From contig NZ_CP066306.1 in NCBI RefSeq assembly GCF_016406145.1, positions 496,001 to 560,000 on the forward strand: DNA of 64,000 bases, given 5' to 3'. The notes beneath the pieces are model-generated. The model was not told the origin of the DNA. It saw only the letters and a list, made by a program, of their open reading frames with translations, and did not search any database. Of this stretch, positions 34,192-45,458 are shown in pieces (position 1 is the first letter of the stretch; every line of letters starts with the position of its first letter). The DNA is from Pseudomonas putida (GTDB taxonomy: Bacteria > Pseudomonadota > Gammaproteobacteria > Pseudomonadales > Pseudomonadaceae). The position numbers and the translations under genes are program-made.

Positions 34192-34743
34192 ATGCAACTG
34201 CGCAACTCACCTTCTCGCTATGGCGTGATCAGCATCGTCCTGCACTGGGTTGTTGCGCTGGCAGTCTTCGGCCTGTTCGGTCTTGGCCTGTGGATGGTCG
34301 GTCTCGACTATTACAGCCCTTGGCGCAAGGCTGGCCCGGACCTGCACAAGAGCATCGGCCTAGTGCTTCTGGCTGTCATGCTGGTGCGTGTGCTGTGGCG
34401 CTTGATCAGCCCGCCACCACCGGCGCCTGCCAACCATGGAGCATTTACCCGTCTGGCCGCCAAGTTGGGGCACCTGGCGCTGTATATAGGCCTGTTCGCG
34501 GTGATGGTCGCCGGCTACCTGATCTCAACCGCCGACGGTGTCGGTATTCCTGTGTTTGGCTTGTTTGAAGTGCCGGCTCTTGTCAGTGACCTGCCTGACC
34601 AGGCGGATTTGGCCGGCGTGATTCATCTGTGGCTGGCGTGGGGCCTGGTGATTTTCGCCGTGCTGCACGCGCTGGCCGCCCTGAAGCATCATTACATCGA
34701 CCGTGACGCGACCCTGGTTCGCATGCTGGGCCGCAAAGCTTGA
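34192..34743 (+). CDS. Cytochrome b561 family protein
   Basis: The 183-residue product is a prokaryotic cytochrome b561 (CybB-type) with four hydrophobic spans. Candidate heme ligands are in [29 protein letters not shown] and [25 protein letters not shown]. Such proteins transfer electrons between quinone and periplasmic partners. The ATG at 34192 is used; a longer frame begins in the AT-rich upstream region. The yceI gene follows 31 bp later, the common cybB-yceI pairing. Confidence 0.9.
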   Translation: MQLRNSPSRYGVISIVLHWVVALAVFGLFGLGLWMVGLDYYSPWRKAGPDLHKSIGLVLLAVMLVRVLWRLISPPPPAPANHGAFTRLAAKLGHLALYIGLFAVMVAGYLISTADGVGIPVFGLFEVPALVSDLPDQADLAGVIHLWLAWGLVIFAVLHALAALKHHYIDRDATLVRMLGRKA

Positions 34744-34774
34744 CTCTCAACCTCAATTGCAAGGAACTGAAAGG

Positions 34775-35353
34775 ATGTTGAAAAAGACTTTTGCCGCTCT
34801 GGCGCTCGGTACCGCTCTGCTCAGCGCTGGCCAGGCCATGGCCGCCGAGTACAAGATCGACAAGGAAGGCCAGCACGCGTTCGTCGACTGGAAAATCAGC
34901 CACCTGGGCTACAGCTTCATTCACGGTACCTTCAAGGACTTCGACGGTAACTTCACTTGGGATAGTGCCAAGCCTGAAGCCAGCAAGATCAGCGTCGACC
35001 TGAAAACCGCCAGCCTGTGGTCGAATCACGCCGAGCGCGACAAGCATATCGCCAGCGCTGACTTCCTGGATGTGAAGAAGTATCCGGAAGCGAAGTTCGT
35101 TTCCACCGCCGTCAAATCGACCGGTGAAAAGACCGCCGACGTGACTGGTGACCTGACACTGCATGGTGTGACCAAGCCTGTGACCTTCAAGGCCACCTTC
35201 AACGGTGAAGGCAAGGACCCATGGGGCGGCGAGCGTGCTGGCTTCAACGCTACCACCACGCTGAACCTGAACGACTTCGGCATCAAGGGCCCAGGTGCAA
35301 CCTCGCAGACCCTGGACCTGGACATCAGCGTCGAAGGTGTGAAGCAGAAGTGA
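34775..35353 (+). CDS. YceI-family periplasmic protein
   Basis: The 192-residue product has a signal peptide ([20 protein letters not shown], cleaved after AMA near residue 23) and a lipocalin-like YceI domain ([53 protein letters not shown]). YceI proteins bind isoprenoid chains such as quinones and may act with the adjacent cytochrome b561. AAGGAACTGAAAGG precedes the ATG. A strong terminator follows. Confidence 0.94.
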   Translation: MLKKTFAALALGTALLSAGQAMAAEYKIDKEGQHAFVDWKISHLGYSFIHGTFKDFDGNFTWDSAKPEASKISVDLKTASLWSNHAERDKHIASADFLDVKKYPEAKFVSTAVKSTGEKTADVTGDLTLHGVTKPVTFKATFNGEGKDPWGGERAGFNATTTLNLNDFGIKGPGATSQTLDLDISVEGVKQK

Positions 35354-35369
35354 TCATTGCCTGAGCAAT

Positions 35370-35401
35370 AAAAACGCCGCCCCATGGGGCGGCGTTTTTG
35401 T
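35370..35401. terminator. Bidirectional intrinsic terminator between yceI and rhlE
   Basis: AAAAACGCCGCCCC ATG-spaced with GGGGCGGCGTTTTTG forms a perfect GC-rich stem flanked by A and T runs. It sits between two convergent genes and can end both transcripts. Confidence 0.93.
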
Positions 35402-35413
35402 TTGCCGGTAGCG

Positions 35414-37306
35414 TCAGCCGCCCTTGCGGGTCAGTAACGCAGGCCGTTCACCGCGTGGTCGGCTTGGCAGATCGTCCAGTTGCTCAGGCGTTGGGAAACG
35501 GTCGAGCTTGGACTCCTTGCGAATGATCACAGGCTGGTTTTGCGGCTCTCGCGAGCTACGTACTGCCGGTTCCTGACGGGATGCGTCATCACGGCCGGCC
35601 GAACGGTTGCGGCCGCCACCGTTGCTATCGCGGCGCGCATCACCACCCTTGTTGTTGCGCGGCGGGCGTTTCTCGCCACTGGCGTTGCGCGGCTGGCCGC
35701 CGTTACGCCCTTGGCCACCACCACTGTTGCTGCGCCCAGGGCTGGCTTGGCCTTGACCGGCTCCGGCACTAGCACCCGGGCGACGGTTGCGGCCCTGGTT
35801 CTTGGCATTCTGGTAGGGGCTGACGTAGTCGGCACGGTTACCGAAGTTGTCGATTTCGTCGTCCAGGAATTCATCCGGAGCACGGTCGGCCGGTGCCTTC
35901 GGCACACTGTTCTGGCTGGCTTGCTGTTGGCGCGGCTTCTTGTCGCGCGGCTTGCGCGGCTGCTGCTTGTCGGCGGACTTTTCCTTGTCGGCAGGCTTGT
36001 CGGCAGCCTGCTGCTTGGCCTTGCCTTTATCTTTGCCCTTGTCCTTGCGGCCGCCACTGCCATCTTTGCCACCGTCACCACGGGCCTGCTGATTGCGGCC
36101 GCCGCGACCGTTGTTCTGCGGGCGTTCACGCACCTCAGGTTTCTCGGCTTCTACCTGGCTTGGGTCGAAGCCCATCAGGTCGCCGTCGGCGATCTTCTGC
36201 CTGGTGACCCGCTCAATGCTCTTGAGCAGCTTTTCTTCATCCGGCGCGACCAGCGAAATGGCCTCGCCCGAGCGGCCGGCACGGCCGGTGCGGCCGATAC
36301 GGTGAACGTAGTCTTCCTCGACATTGGGCAGCTCGAAGTTGACTACATGCGGCAGTTGGTCGATGTCCAGGCCACGGGCAGCAATGTCGGTGGCGACCAG
36401 TACGCGTACGCTGTTGGCCTTGAAGTCGGCCAAGGCCTTTGTACGAGCGTTCTGGCTCTTGTTGCCGTGGATGGCAGCGGCGCTCAGACCGTGCTTTTCC
36501 AGGTACTCGGCCAGACGGTTGGCACCGTGCTTGGTACGGGTGAATACCAGTACCTGCTCCCAGGCGCCAAGCGTGATCAGGTGGGCCAGCAGCGCGCGCT
36601 TGTGGCTGGCGGGCAGGCGGTAGACGCGCTGCTCGATACGCTCGACGGTAGTGTTCGGCGGGGTGACCTCGATGCGCTCCGGGTTGTGCAGGAGCTTGTC
36701 GGCGAGGTCGGTGATGTCTTTGGAGAACGTCGCCGAGAACAGCAGGTTCTGCCGTTTGGCCGGCAGGCGGGCGAGGACCTTCTTGACGTCGTGGATGAAG
36801 CCCATGTCGAGCATGCGGTCGGCTTCGTCGAGGACCAGGATTTCCACGTGGGCCAAGTCGACCCGGCCTTGCCCTGCCAAGTCAAGCAGGCGACCCGGAC
36901 AGGCCACCAGAACATCTACACCTTTGGCAATGGCCTGGATCTGCGGGTTCATGCCAACGCCGCCGAAAATGCAGGCACTGACCAGTGGCAGGTCGCGAGC
37001 GTAAACCTTGAAGCTGTCGTGTACCTGAGCCGCCAGTTCGCGGGTCGGGGTCAGGACCAGCACGCGCGGTTGGCGCGGGCCATGGCGCTGTGATTTGTCC
37101 GGGTGACCCGCCGGGAACAGGCGCTCAAGGATCGGTAGGGCGAAACCGCCGGTTTTACCTGTACCTGTCTGTGCGGCGACCATCAGGTCGCGGCCTTGCA
37201 ACACGGCGGGAATCGCCCGCTGTTGCACCGGAGTCGGCTGGGTATAGCCCGCAGCCTCGATAGCGCGGACAAGTGCCTCGGAGAGACCGAGGGAAGCAAA
37301 GGACAT
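35414..37306 (-). CDS. rhlE: RhlE-type DEAD-box RNA helicase with long basic tail
   Basis: ATP-dependent RNA helicase acting in RNA turnover and ribosome assembly. The 630-residue product has the Q motif ([13 protein letters not shown]), Walker A AQTGTGKT (residues 45-52), the DEAD box [11 protein letters not shown] (FSATF) and [15 protein letters not shown]. Beyond about residue 395 a long low-complexity tail rich in Lys, Gln, Gly, Asn and Arg (RGG-like) follows, probably for RNA binding. The ATG at 37306 is chosen; the frame to 37438 continues into the leader. Confidence 0.93.
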   Translation of the reverse strand: MSFASLGLSEALVRAIEAAGYTQPTPVQQRAIPAVLQGRDLMVAAQTGTGKTGGFALPILERLFPAGHPDKSQRHGPRQPRVLVLTPTRELAAQVHDSFKVYARDLPLVSACIFGGVGMNPQIQAIAKGVDVLVACPGRLLDLAGQGRVDLAHVEILVLDEADRMLDMGFIHDVKKVLARLPAKRQNLLFSATFSKDITDLADKLLHNPERIEVTPPNTTVERIEQRVYRLPASHKRALLAHLITLGAWEQVLVFTRTKHGANRLAEYLEKHGLSAAAIHGNKSQNARTKALADFKANSVRVLVATDIAARGLDIDQLPHVVNFELPNVEEDYVHRIGRTGRAGRSGEAISLVAPDEEKLLKSIERVTRQKIADGDLMGFDPSQVEAEKPEVRERPQNNGRGGRNQQARGDGGKDGSGGRKDKGKDKGKAKQQAADKPADKEKSADKQQPRKPRDKKPRQQQASQNSVPKAPADRAPDEFLDDEIDNFGNRADYVSPYQNAKNQGRNRRPGASAGAGQGQASPGRSNSGGGQGRNGGQPRNASGEKRPPRNNKGGDARRDSNGGGRNRSAGRDDASRQEPAVRSSREPQNQPVIIRKESKLDRFPTPEQLDDLPSRPRGERPALLTRKGG

Positions 37307-37510
37307 GGGCAATCCTGTTCTGTGGGGGCTGGGCCCGTAGGGATATTCTGCCTGGCGCGACGGGCATCGGTGGGATGCGATCGCGTCCGGTCCAGCTGGG
37401 CTTTCACTGCACATCCGGAAAACGGAGTTAGGACGCAAGGTGCGTCGGTGCCGATCGGGATGCCTGTTGCGAGGCCGAGCGTCCGGGCGTGAGCCGGGCG
37501 GGAAGGCCCG

Positions 37511-37519
37511 AGTATAACA
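37511..37519 (-). promoter_or_regulatory. Extended -10 promoter candidate for rhlE
   Basis: On the minus strand TGTTATACT fits an extended -10 element (TGnTATAAT type). No good -35 is seen, as expected for this class. It would give a leader of roughly 195 bases before the rhlE ATG, similar in style to the long leaders of cold-responsive helicase mRNAs. Confidence 0.4.
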
Positions 37520-37522
37520 GAG

Positions 37523-38311
37523 CTATCGCTGTGTGCTGCTTTCCTGCTGCTCAACGGTGTGAGGAAGGTGGCCGGTGCTGCCGATGTAGCGTTCGATTAT
37601 CGCTAGGTAAGCGGGCTCCTGCTTGAAGCGCCGCAGCCCTTCGGTAAACGCCAGTGCCAAGGCATCGCGGCCAGGTTTACGCGCCAGCCCCAGGTATTGC
37701 GCCTGACGGCTGATGACCAGTGGCAGTTCCTCTACCTGCTGCTCAAGGCCGAGTTGGCGGCGCAGGTAGCGCCCGACCAGGCGATCGGTGACCAGCAAAT
37801 CGATGCGCCCGAGCACCAGTTTGCCAAAATTGGCTTCGTGGCTTGACGCCGCTTCACGCCGAAAGCCTGATGCATCGTTGAACTCCGCTCCATAGGCATA
37901 GCCCGGTGAGGTGCCGACAGTCAGGTCGGTGAGGTCGCTCAGTCGGTTTACTGCATGGCGACGGCGGCTGGATTGATACAGCACGAACTCGACATCCGAC
38001 ATGGGCTCCAGCGGGTAGACCATGTATGCCTGGCGCGAGTCCACTTTGAAGATGTCCATGACCCCGTCGGCCTGGCCTTGTTCGATCATGGCCAGGCATC
38101 GCTTCCAAGGCATGAATTCCCACTCCAGCTCGATACCTAGGCGCCTGAACACCTCAGTGGTGACTTCGTAATCTATGCCCTTGGGCTGGCCGTTATGCTG
38201 GTACACATAAGGCGCCCAGTCATCGGTAACCAGGCGCAGGCGTTCTGCCTGCGCCATGGGGCTCAGGCAGGCGAGCAGCAGGATGCAGAAGAAGCGGAAG
38301 ATGAACGGCAT
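37523..38311 (-). CDS. Orphan periplasmic substrate-binding protein (SBP_bac_3-like)
   Basis: The 262-residue product has a signal peptide ending SPMAQA (about residue 22) and the fold segments of family 3 extracellular solute-binding proteins (LRLVTDDWAPYVYQHNGQPKG, GQADGVMDIF, LVLGRIDLLVTDRLVG). No permease or ATPase gene is adjacent, so it may serve a distant transporter or act as a sensor. A similar orphan lies at 62140-62877. Ligand unknown. Confidence 0.82.
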   Translation of the reverse strand: MPFIFRFFCILLLACLSPMAQAERLRLVTDDWAPYVYQHNGQPKGIDYEVTTEVFRRLGIELEWEFMPWKRCLAMIEQGQADGVMDIFKVDSRQAYMVYPLEPMSDVEFVLYQSSRRRHAVNRLSDLTDLTVGTSPGYAYGAEFNDASGFRREAASSHEANFGKLVLGRIDLLVTDRLVGRYLRRQLGLEQQVEELPLVISRQAQYLGLARKPGRDALALAFTEGLRRFKQEPAYLAIIERYIGSTGHLPHTVEQQESSTQR

Positions 38312-38387
38312 GACGCGAGATTACCCGCTCGGCTCTGGTAAGGCCAGTTGAAGGCGCTGAGGCAGCACCTTCGCGGGAACAGAACGC

Positions 38388-39464
38388 TTATAGCTTTGTG
38401 GACTGCAGCAGATGCGCTTCGATTTCCTTGCGTTGGGCTCCAAGCGAGAGGCGCAGGCATGGGTGGCGCAGGCACTGGCGCAACTGCTCCGGTTCCATCG
38501 GGCCATAACGATCAACGAGATTTTGCAATGCCTTGTCCCACCAGGCGGGAGCACAGGCGCGGTCAAATTCGTTGGGGTAGGGGTAGCTGCCATACAACAG
38601 TTCGCGGGCAAACTGACGCTCGCGGCTGGGCAGGGTCAGGCTCATGGCCTTGTAACCCAGGCGCTGCAATGTCGGCGGGCGCGGCAACTGGTCATTCACC
38701 AACAGCACGTCGGCCAAGGCGGCAGTGCTAAGTGGGTGGTCTGCGTGCTTGCGCAGCCAGGCCTGTATCTTGGCCCGGAACTGAGCCTTGCGGCTCCAGT
38801 AGTGGTGGATTACGTCGGTGCATTCAGCCAGCGCCAGCTTGCGGTAGGCGGCAACCGCGAGGCAGAACTCTTCCAGCGTATAGGCCGTGCGAGCCAGTGG
38901 ATGGAGCTCGTCCATCAGCGCGATCGAGTGGTCCAGTATCCCCGCATCTTCGGCGGTCAAGCCAATCACCCCGGAGTTGACCAAAGGCATCTGGCAGTCT
39001 GCCAAGTCCCGCGCCTGGAGGATGGTCAGCAGGTTCTTGTAGAGTAGGCACTGCTGATTTTCGCCGTAGCGCCCGCCGATCGCGTTGCACAGCAGGCTGC
39101 CGGCTTTGACCCGCTGGAACAGGTTCAGTGGTGACTTGCGGAAGAATGTGTCGGTGTCGATCAGCACAGCCTGCGAATGCTGCTGGAGTACCTGGCGCAA
39201 CACCACGTGCTTGCTGCGGAAATGGTAGCCGTGAGGTTCGTTCCAGGCCTTGCGCGTTGCTTCATCGAGCAGATGAACGGTAACCGGCAGCTTGCCGTAG
39301 GGCGCGGGGTTGTCGGTGTAGACCTGTATATCCATGGCCTCGCCCGCAGCCGTGTCCAAGTGGGTCAGGGCGCTGACGATGCTGAAGCAGGCTTCCTGAT
39401 GGTAGGTGGCCGAGCCGAAGGCCAGGTAGATCAGTTGAGGGCGCGAGGGCGTGAGATGTTGCAT
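38388..39464 (-). CDS. Hypothetical GT-A-like glycosyltransferase-type protein
   Basis: The 358-residue product begins MQHLTPSRPQLIYLAFGSAT. Features suggest a nucleotide-sugar transferase fold: an N-terminal strand with YLAFGSATYHQEACFSIVSAL, a DTD motif in AVLIDTDTFFRKSP (metal-binding DxD type), and MPLVNSGVIGL later. I do not know a named family or acceptor. No polysaccharide genes are adjacent. Start at the ATG at 39464 rather than the TTG three codons upstream. Confidence 0.68.
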   Translation of the reverse strand: MQHLTPSRPQLIYLAFGSATYHQEACFSIVSALTHLDTAAGEAMDIQVYTDNPAPYGKLPVTVHLLDEATRKAWNEPHGYHFRSKHVVLRQVLQQHSQAVLIDTDTFFRKSPLNLFQRVKAGSLLCNAIGGRYGENQQCLLYKNLLTILQARDLADCQMPLVNSGVIGLTAEDAGILDHSIALMDELHPLARTAYTLEEFCLAVAAYRKLALAECTDVIHHYWSRKAQFRAKIQAWLRKHADHPLSTAALADVLLVNDQLPRPPTLQRLGYKAMSLTLPSRERQFARELLYGSYPYPNEFDRACAPAWWDKALQNLVDRYGPMEPEQLRQCLRHPCLRLSLGAQRKEIEAHLLQSTKL

Positions 39465-39558
39465 GGCTGGCAAGACCCGTCTGAACCGGAAATGAAATAA
39501 GGCCTTAGTCTATGACTAAAGCCTTAAGCATTTCTGAATAGGACTTTACCAAATAATT

Positions 39559-40404
39559 TCAGCGAGGCAGCTTCAGGTTGTTCCAGATTGCCAGGCTCGC
39601 CTCTGCCTGGTTCAAGGTATAGAAATGCAGCCCCGGTGCACCGCCTTGCAGCAGTTGTTCGCACATGCGGGTGATGACTTCTTCACCGAAGGCCTGGATG
39701 CTGGCGGTATCGTCGGCATAGGCTTCCAGCTGTTTGCGGATCCAGCGCGGGATTTCGGCGCCGCAGGCGTCGGAGAAGCGCGCCAGCTTGCTGTAATTGG
39801 TGATTGGCATGATGCCGGGCACTACCGGAATCTCCACGCCCAGTTTCTGCGCGCGTTCTACGAAGTAGAAGTAGCTGTCGGCGTTGAAGAAGTACTGAGT
39901 AATGGCGCTGTCGGCACCAGCCTTGACCTTGTGTACGAAGTTGGCAAGGTCGGCTTCGAAGTTGCGTGCCTGCGGGTGCATTTCCGGATAAGCGGCCACT
40001 TCCAGGTGGAAGTGATCACCTGTTTCCTGGCGGATGAACTCGACCAGGTCGCTGGCATAACGCAGTTCACCACTGGCCATGCCCATGCCCGACGGCAGGT
40101 CACCGCGCAGGGCGACGATACGCTTGATGCCCGCTGCCTTGTATTCGGCCAGCAGGGCGCGCAGCTCGTCTTTTGTATCGCCAACGCACGACAGATGCGG
40201 TGCGGCAGGCACCTTCACTTCGTTCTCCAGCTGCAGCACGGTGTTTAGTGTGCGGTCGCGGGTCGAGCCACCGGCACCGTAGGTGCAGGAGAAGAAGTCT
40301 GGCTTGTAGGCAGCGAGCTGGCGGGCCACGCCCATCAGCTTTTCATGACCGGCATCGGTCTTGGTCGGGAAGAATTCGAAACTGTAGCGGCGTTCTTGTG
40401 ACAT
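39559..40404 (-). CDS. metF: Methylenetetrahydrofolate reductase
   Basis: MetF reduces 5,10-methylene-THF to 5-methyl-THF, the methyl donor for methionine synthesis. The 281-residue flavoprotein has the typical SFEFFPTKTDAGHEKL start, FFSCTYGAGGSTRD and LSCVGDTKDEL segments, and AVITQ-type SAITQYFFNAD. It lies downstream of ahcY with the same orientation; an ahcY terminator and a repeat element lie between. Confidence 0.96.
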   Translation of the reverse strand: MSQERRYSFEFFPTKTDAGHEKLMGVARQLAAYKPDFFSCTYGAGGSTRDRTLNTVLQLENEVKVPAAPHLSCVGDTKDELRALLAEYKAAGIKRIVALRGDLPSGMGMASGELRYASDLVEFIRQETGDHFHLEVAAYPEMHPQARNFEADLANFVHKVKAGADSAITQYFFNADSYFYFVERAQKLGVEIPVVPGIMPITNYSKLARFSDACGAEIPRWIRKQLEAYADDTASIQAFGEEVITRMCEQLLQGGAPGLHFYTLNQAEASLAIWNNLKLPR

Positions 40405-40417
40405 CACTCGTTCCTCA

Positions 40418-40566
40418 AGCAGCAAGCTACTAGCGGCAAGCTGCAAGTAAAAGCCAGATCGGTGATGGCCGATCTGGCTTGGGCATCGTTCAAGATCGTG
40501 GGTGCTGGAGCTGCAAGCGGCAACGGCACGGTCTGCCTTTTCTTGCCGCTTGCCGCTTCAAGCTAG
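40418..40566. repeat. Inverted AAGCTNC heptamer element, copy 7
   Basis: Left arm AGCAAGCTACTAGCGGCAAGC and CTGCAAGTAAAAGCC; the right arm is TTTTCTTGCCGCTTGCCGC and TTCAAGCTAGC. An intrinsic terminator hairpin lies inside its left half. It fills the gap between the metF start and the ahcY stop. Confidence 0.82.
40447..40480 (-). terminator. Intrinsic terminator of ahcY
   Basis: GCCAGATCGG (40453-40462) and CCGATCTGGC (40469-40478) form a perfect 10-bp stem with a 6-nt loop. On the minus strand it is followed by TTTTACTT. It lies about 90 bp after the ahcY stop, inside repeat copy 7. Confidence 0.8.
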
Positions 40567-40570
40567 CCGC

Positions 40571-42238
<1,668 letters not shown>

Positions 42239-42276
42239 TCATTACCGCACGTTAGCCAAGCAGGTCAGGAGTACAG

Positions 42277-42678
42277 ATGAACTTTCACACCCGCAAATGG
42301 GTAAAACCCGAAGACCTCAACCCCAACGGCACACTGTTCGGCGGCAGCCTGTTGCGCTGGATCGACGAAGAGGCGGCGATCTACGCCATCGTCCAGCTGG
42401 GCAACCAGCGTGTGGTGACCAAGTACATGTCGGAGATCAACTTCGTCAGTGCCTCGCGCCAGGGCGACATCATCGAGTTGGGCATTACCGCCACCGAGTT
42501 CGGCCGCACCTCGATCACCCTCAAGTGTGAAGTGCGCAACAAGATCACCCGCAAGAGCATCCTGACTGTCGACAAGATGGTCTTCGTCAACCTGGGGGAG
42601 GATGGCCAACCGGCTGCCCACGGGCGGACCGAGATCAAATATGTTCAGGACCAGTTTCCGGACAGCGCGGTGGAATAA
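42277..42678 (+). CDS. Acyl-CoA thioesterase, hotdog fold (YciA-like)
   Basis: The 133-residue product is a single hotdog domain of the acyl-CoA thioesterase family, with NPNGTLFGGSLLRWIDEEAA (catalytic Asp and helix) and YMSEINFVSASRQGDIIELG. It probably hydrolyses acyl-CoA in the cytoplasm; chain-length preference cannot be read. AGGAG precedes the ATG. It diverges from ahcY. Confidence 0.9.
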   Translation: MNFHTRKWVKPEDLNPNGTLFGGSLLRWIDEEAAIYAIVQLGNQRVVTKYMSEINFVSASRQGDIIELGITATEFGRTSITLKCEVRNKITRKSILTVDKMVFVNLGEDGQPAAHGRTEIKYVQDQFPDSAVE

Positions 42679-42683
42679 CGTGA

Positions 42684-42731
42684 TGGGGCTGCTTCGCAGC
42701 CCCTTCGCCGGCAAGCCGGCTCCCACAGGCA
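42684..42731. repeat. Hairpin plus single REP unit after the thioesterase gene
   Basis: GGGGCTGC TTC GCAGCCCC forms a tight stem-loop right after the stop, followed by CGCCGGCAAGCCGGCTCCCA, the unit seen as an inverted pair at 5308-5397. It lies between convergent genes and probably helps end transcription. Confidence 0.75.
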
Positions 42732-42767
42732 CTGCCTAGGGCTTGAAGTCGATGCGGCCCCGGGTTT

Positions 42768-44003
42768 TCAGGGTTGTGCGCTGACCTTGCGCACCACCCG
42801 TCCGATGCTCAAGCCCTGTACCAGGATCGACGACAGCACCACGATGTAGGTGATCGACAGCAGCAGGTCTCGTTCCTCGCCCAAGGGCAGCGACAGTGCC
42901 AGGGCCACCGACACCCCGCCACGCAGGCCACCCCAGGTCAGCACCCGTACTGTGCCTTTCGGTACCGGACGCCAGCGGCGCAGCAGCACGATCGCCGGGG
43001 CCACGGTCAGCAGCCGCGACAGCAGCACCGCCAGCGCCAGAACGCTGCCAGCTGCCAGGTGCAGCCAGTTGAACGGCAGCAGCAACAGCTCCAGGCCGAT
43101 CAGGGCGAAGAGCAGGGCGTTGAGCATGTCGTCGATCAACTCCCAGAAACCGTCCATGTAACGACGGGTCATGTCGTTCATCGCCAGGTTGCGCCCCAGG
43201 TTGCCGATGATCAGCCCGGCCACGACCATCGCGATCGGTGCCGAGACATGCAGCTCGTAGCACATCGCCGAACCACCGATGACCAGCGCCAGGGTCAGCA
43301 TGACCTCGACCTGATACTGCTCGACGCTTTTGATCATGCGGTAGGTGGCGTAACCGAGCAGCCCGCCAAACACCACGCCGCCAATGGCTTCGCGAGCGAA
43401 CAGGATCGCCGTGTCAGTGATGCTTGGCGTTTCACCCAGTTGAATGATACCCAGCAGGACGGTGAACACCACTACGGCGGTGCCGTCGTTGAACAGTGAC
43501 TCACCGACGATGGTGGTCTTTAGTGGTTTGGAGGCGTTGGCGGTCCGCAGGGCCCCCAGCACAGCGATCGGATCGGTGGGCGAGATCAGTGCACCGAACA
43601 GCAGGCAGTAGATCAGCGGCACCTGCCAGCCGAACATCGCAAACACCCAGTGCGACAGAAAACCGATCACCACCGTGGCGATCAGCACGCCGAGCGTTGC
43701 CAGCAGCCCGATCGGCCAGCGGTAGCTGCGCAGATCGGTGAGGTTGACGTGCAGTGCGCCGGCGAACAGTAGAAACGCCAGCATCCAGTGCATCAGCAGG
43801 TCATTGAAGTCGATCTGGTTCATCAGCCCTTCGACGCGTTCTTCAAGGCCTGGGAAGCCGATCAGGCTCAGGCCCTGCAGCATCAGCGAGAACAGCAGCG
43901 CCGTGACCATCACGCCGATGGCGGGTGGCAGGCCGATAAAGCGGTAATTGACATAGGTGAGGAGAGTGGTGAGGCAGATAAACGCAGCAACTAATTCAAG
44001 CAT
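42768..44003 (-). CDS. Sodium/proton antiporter, CPA1 (NhaP) type
   Basis: The 411-residue product starts MLELVAAFICLTTLLTYVNYR and has about 12 hydrophobic spans. ALISPTDPIAVLGAL and VVGESLFNDGTAVV are the ion-binding signatures of the CPA1 family of Na+(K+)/H+ exchangers, as is WGGLRGGVSVALALSLP later. It likely serves pH or ion homeostasis in the inner membrane. The frame extends upstream to 44123 but without typical family sequence, so the ATG at 44003 is used. Confidence 0.92.
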   Translation of the reverse strand: MLELVAAFICLTTLLTYVNYRFIGLPPAIGVMVTALLFSLMLQGLSLIGFPGLEERVEGLMNQIDFNDLLMHWMLAFLLFAGALHVNLTDLRSYRWPIGLLATLGVLIATVVIGFLSHWVFAMFGWQVPLIYCLLFGALISPTDPIAVLGALRTANASKPLKTTIVGESLFNDGTAVVVFTVLLGIIQLGETPSITDTAILFAREAIGGVVFGGLLGYATYRMIKSVEQYQVEVMLTLALVIGGSAMCYELHVSAPIAMVVAGLIIGNLGRNLAMNDMTRRYMDGFWELIDDMLNALLFALIGLELLLLPFNWLHLAAGSVLALAVLLSRLLTVAPAIVLLRRWRPVPKGTVRVLTWGGLRGGVSVALALSLPLGEERDLLLSITYIVVLSSILVQGLSIGRVVRKVSAQP

Positions 44004-44205
44004 CCCGAATCCTGTAACAATGGCTTCCAAGTCGTAACCCGAATGGCTCGGGCAGTTCTTTGATGATCTGGCGAGGGTTTCGGGACACAGTTTTTGACCT
44101 GGCTGGCTGGTTTCGTTCCGCATTTGATGCAGAACCGCCTCGCGCCCATTGTCACTACCAAGGCTATATATTCAGTGGCTGATAACGTCACAAGGACCTG
44201 AAGGC

Positions 44206-45039
44206 GTGCTGGCAACTTCCCTGGTATTGGTCGCGGCCCTGCTGCACGCGACCTGGAACACCCTGATCAAATTCAGTGGCGAGCGCTTGCTGGTGATCGC
44301 CAGCATGGACTCCGTAGCCCTGGCCTTTGCCGTGCTCGCAGTGGCCTTCGTGGACCTGCCGCCTGCCGAGATCTGGCCTTGGCTGATCGCCTCGGCATTG
44401 GCAGAGCAGTTGTACCGATTCCTGCTGATCCAGGCTTATCGGGTAGGCGATCTGGGGCTGGTCTATCCTCTGATGCGTGGTTTGTCACCGCTGGTGGTGC
44501 TGGGGCTGACCCTGGCGTTCGCCGGCGAGTCGCTCAGCCAGCAGCAGATCATCGGCATATTGCTGATCCCGTGTGGCATGGCGTGCCTGCTGTGGCAGGG
44601 AGGTGGGGGTGAGCGCCTGCCCTGGTCGATGCTGCCGGTGGTGGCACTGATCGGCCTGTGCATCGGTTGCTACACCTGGTTCGACGGGCAGGCGGTGCGG
44701 TTGTGGGGCAAGCCCTGGGACTACCTTGTTTGGTTGACCCTGCTCAGCGCTTGGCCGTTTCCGCTGCTGGCCGGTGTGGCGCGGCGGGGGCCGTTCGTGC
44801 TGTTCTGGCGCACCCAGTGGCGCTTGGGGTTGGCAGTGGGCTTTTGCGTGTTGTTCAGCTACGCGCTGGTATTGTGGGCCATGCATCTGGGTTCGGTGGC
44901 CGAGGCGGCGGCCTTGCGCGAGCTGAGCGTCATCCTGGTGGTACTGCTGGGCATGCGCTACCTCAAAGAACCTTTTGGCGGCCCGAGACTCCTAGCTTGC
45001 GGGCTGGTGCTGGCAGGCATGCTGGTGATGAAGCTCTAA
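44206..45039 (+). CDS. DMT-superfamily (EamA) permease
   Basis: The 277-residue product has about ten membrane spans in two EamA-type repeats (LVAALLHATWNTLIKFS near the N terminus; RELSVILVVLLGMRYLKEPFGG near the C terminus). It is a metabolite or drug exporter of unknown substrate. A GTG at 44206 with AAGGA nine bases upstream is the best start; an in-frame ATG at 44149 has no ribosome site. A MAPEG gene follows 25 bp later. Confidence 0.88.
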   Translation: MLATSLVLVAALLHATWNTLIKFSGERLLVIASMDSVALAFAVLAVAFVDLPPAEIWPWLIASALAEQLYRFLLIQAYRVGDLGLVYPLMRGLSPLVVLGLTLAFAGESLSQQQIIGILLIPCGMACLLWQGGGGERLPWSMLPVVALIGLCIGCYTWFDGQAVRLWGKPWDYLVWLTLLSAWPFPLLAGVARRGPFVLFWRTQWRLGLAVGFCVLFSYALVLWAMHLGSVAEAAALRELSVILVVLLGMRYLKEPFGGPRLLACGLVLAGMLVMKL

Positions 45040-45064
45040 CCTAACGACTGAAGGAGTCCTGTCC

Positions 45065-45451
45065 ATGACCGTTGCCCTGTGGTGCATCCTGATCGCATTG
45101 TTCCTGCCGCCGCTGTGCGCCTTGATCGCCAAGGTGAGCAGTGGCCGCTTCGGCTTGAAGGACAATCACGACCCGCGCGCTTTCCTCGACACACTATCGG
45201 GCCTGCCACGGCGTGCCCATGCCGCGCAGCAGAACAGCTATGAAGCGTTCCCGGCGTTTGCCGCAGCGGTGTTGGTGGCCGATATCGTCGGCAATGCCGA
45301 GCAGGTGACGCAGGACGTGCTGGGGGTCTTGTACATCACCAGTCGGCTGCTTTACATCATCTGCTATCTGGCGGACTGGGCGGCTTTACGCTCGCTGGTG
45401 TGGTTCGCTGGCGTGGCGTTGATCGTGTCTTTCTTCGTTGTTTCGGCCTGA
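45065..45451 (+). CDS. MAPEG-family membrane protein
   Basis: The 128-residue product has four hydrophobic spans and MAPEG signatures (NHDPRAFLDTLSGLPRRAHAAQQNSYEAFPAFAAAVL, split here around the RR motif). The family includes glutathione-dependent membrane enzymes; function in bacteria is mostly unknown. GAAGGAGTCC precedes the ATG. It is probably cotranscribed with the DMT permease gene. Confidence 0.88.
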   Translation: MTVALWCILIALFLPPLCALIAKVSSGRFGLKDNHDPRAFLDTLSGLPRRAHAAQQNSYEAFPAFAAAVLVADIVGNAEQVTQDVLGVLYITSRLLYIICYLADWAALRSLVWFAGVALIVSFFVVSA

Positions 45452-45458
45452 AACCCGG

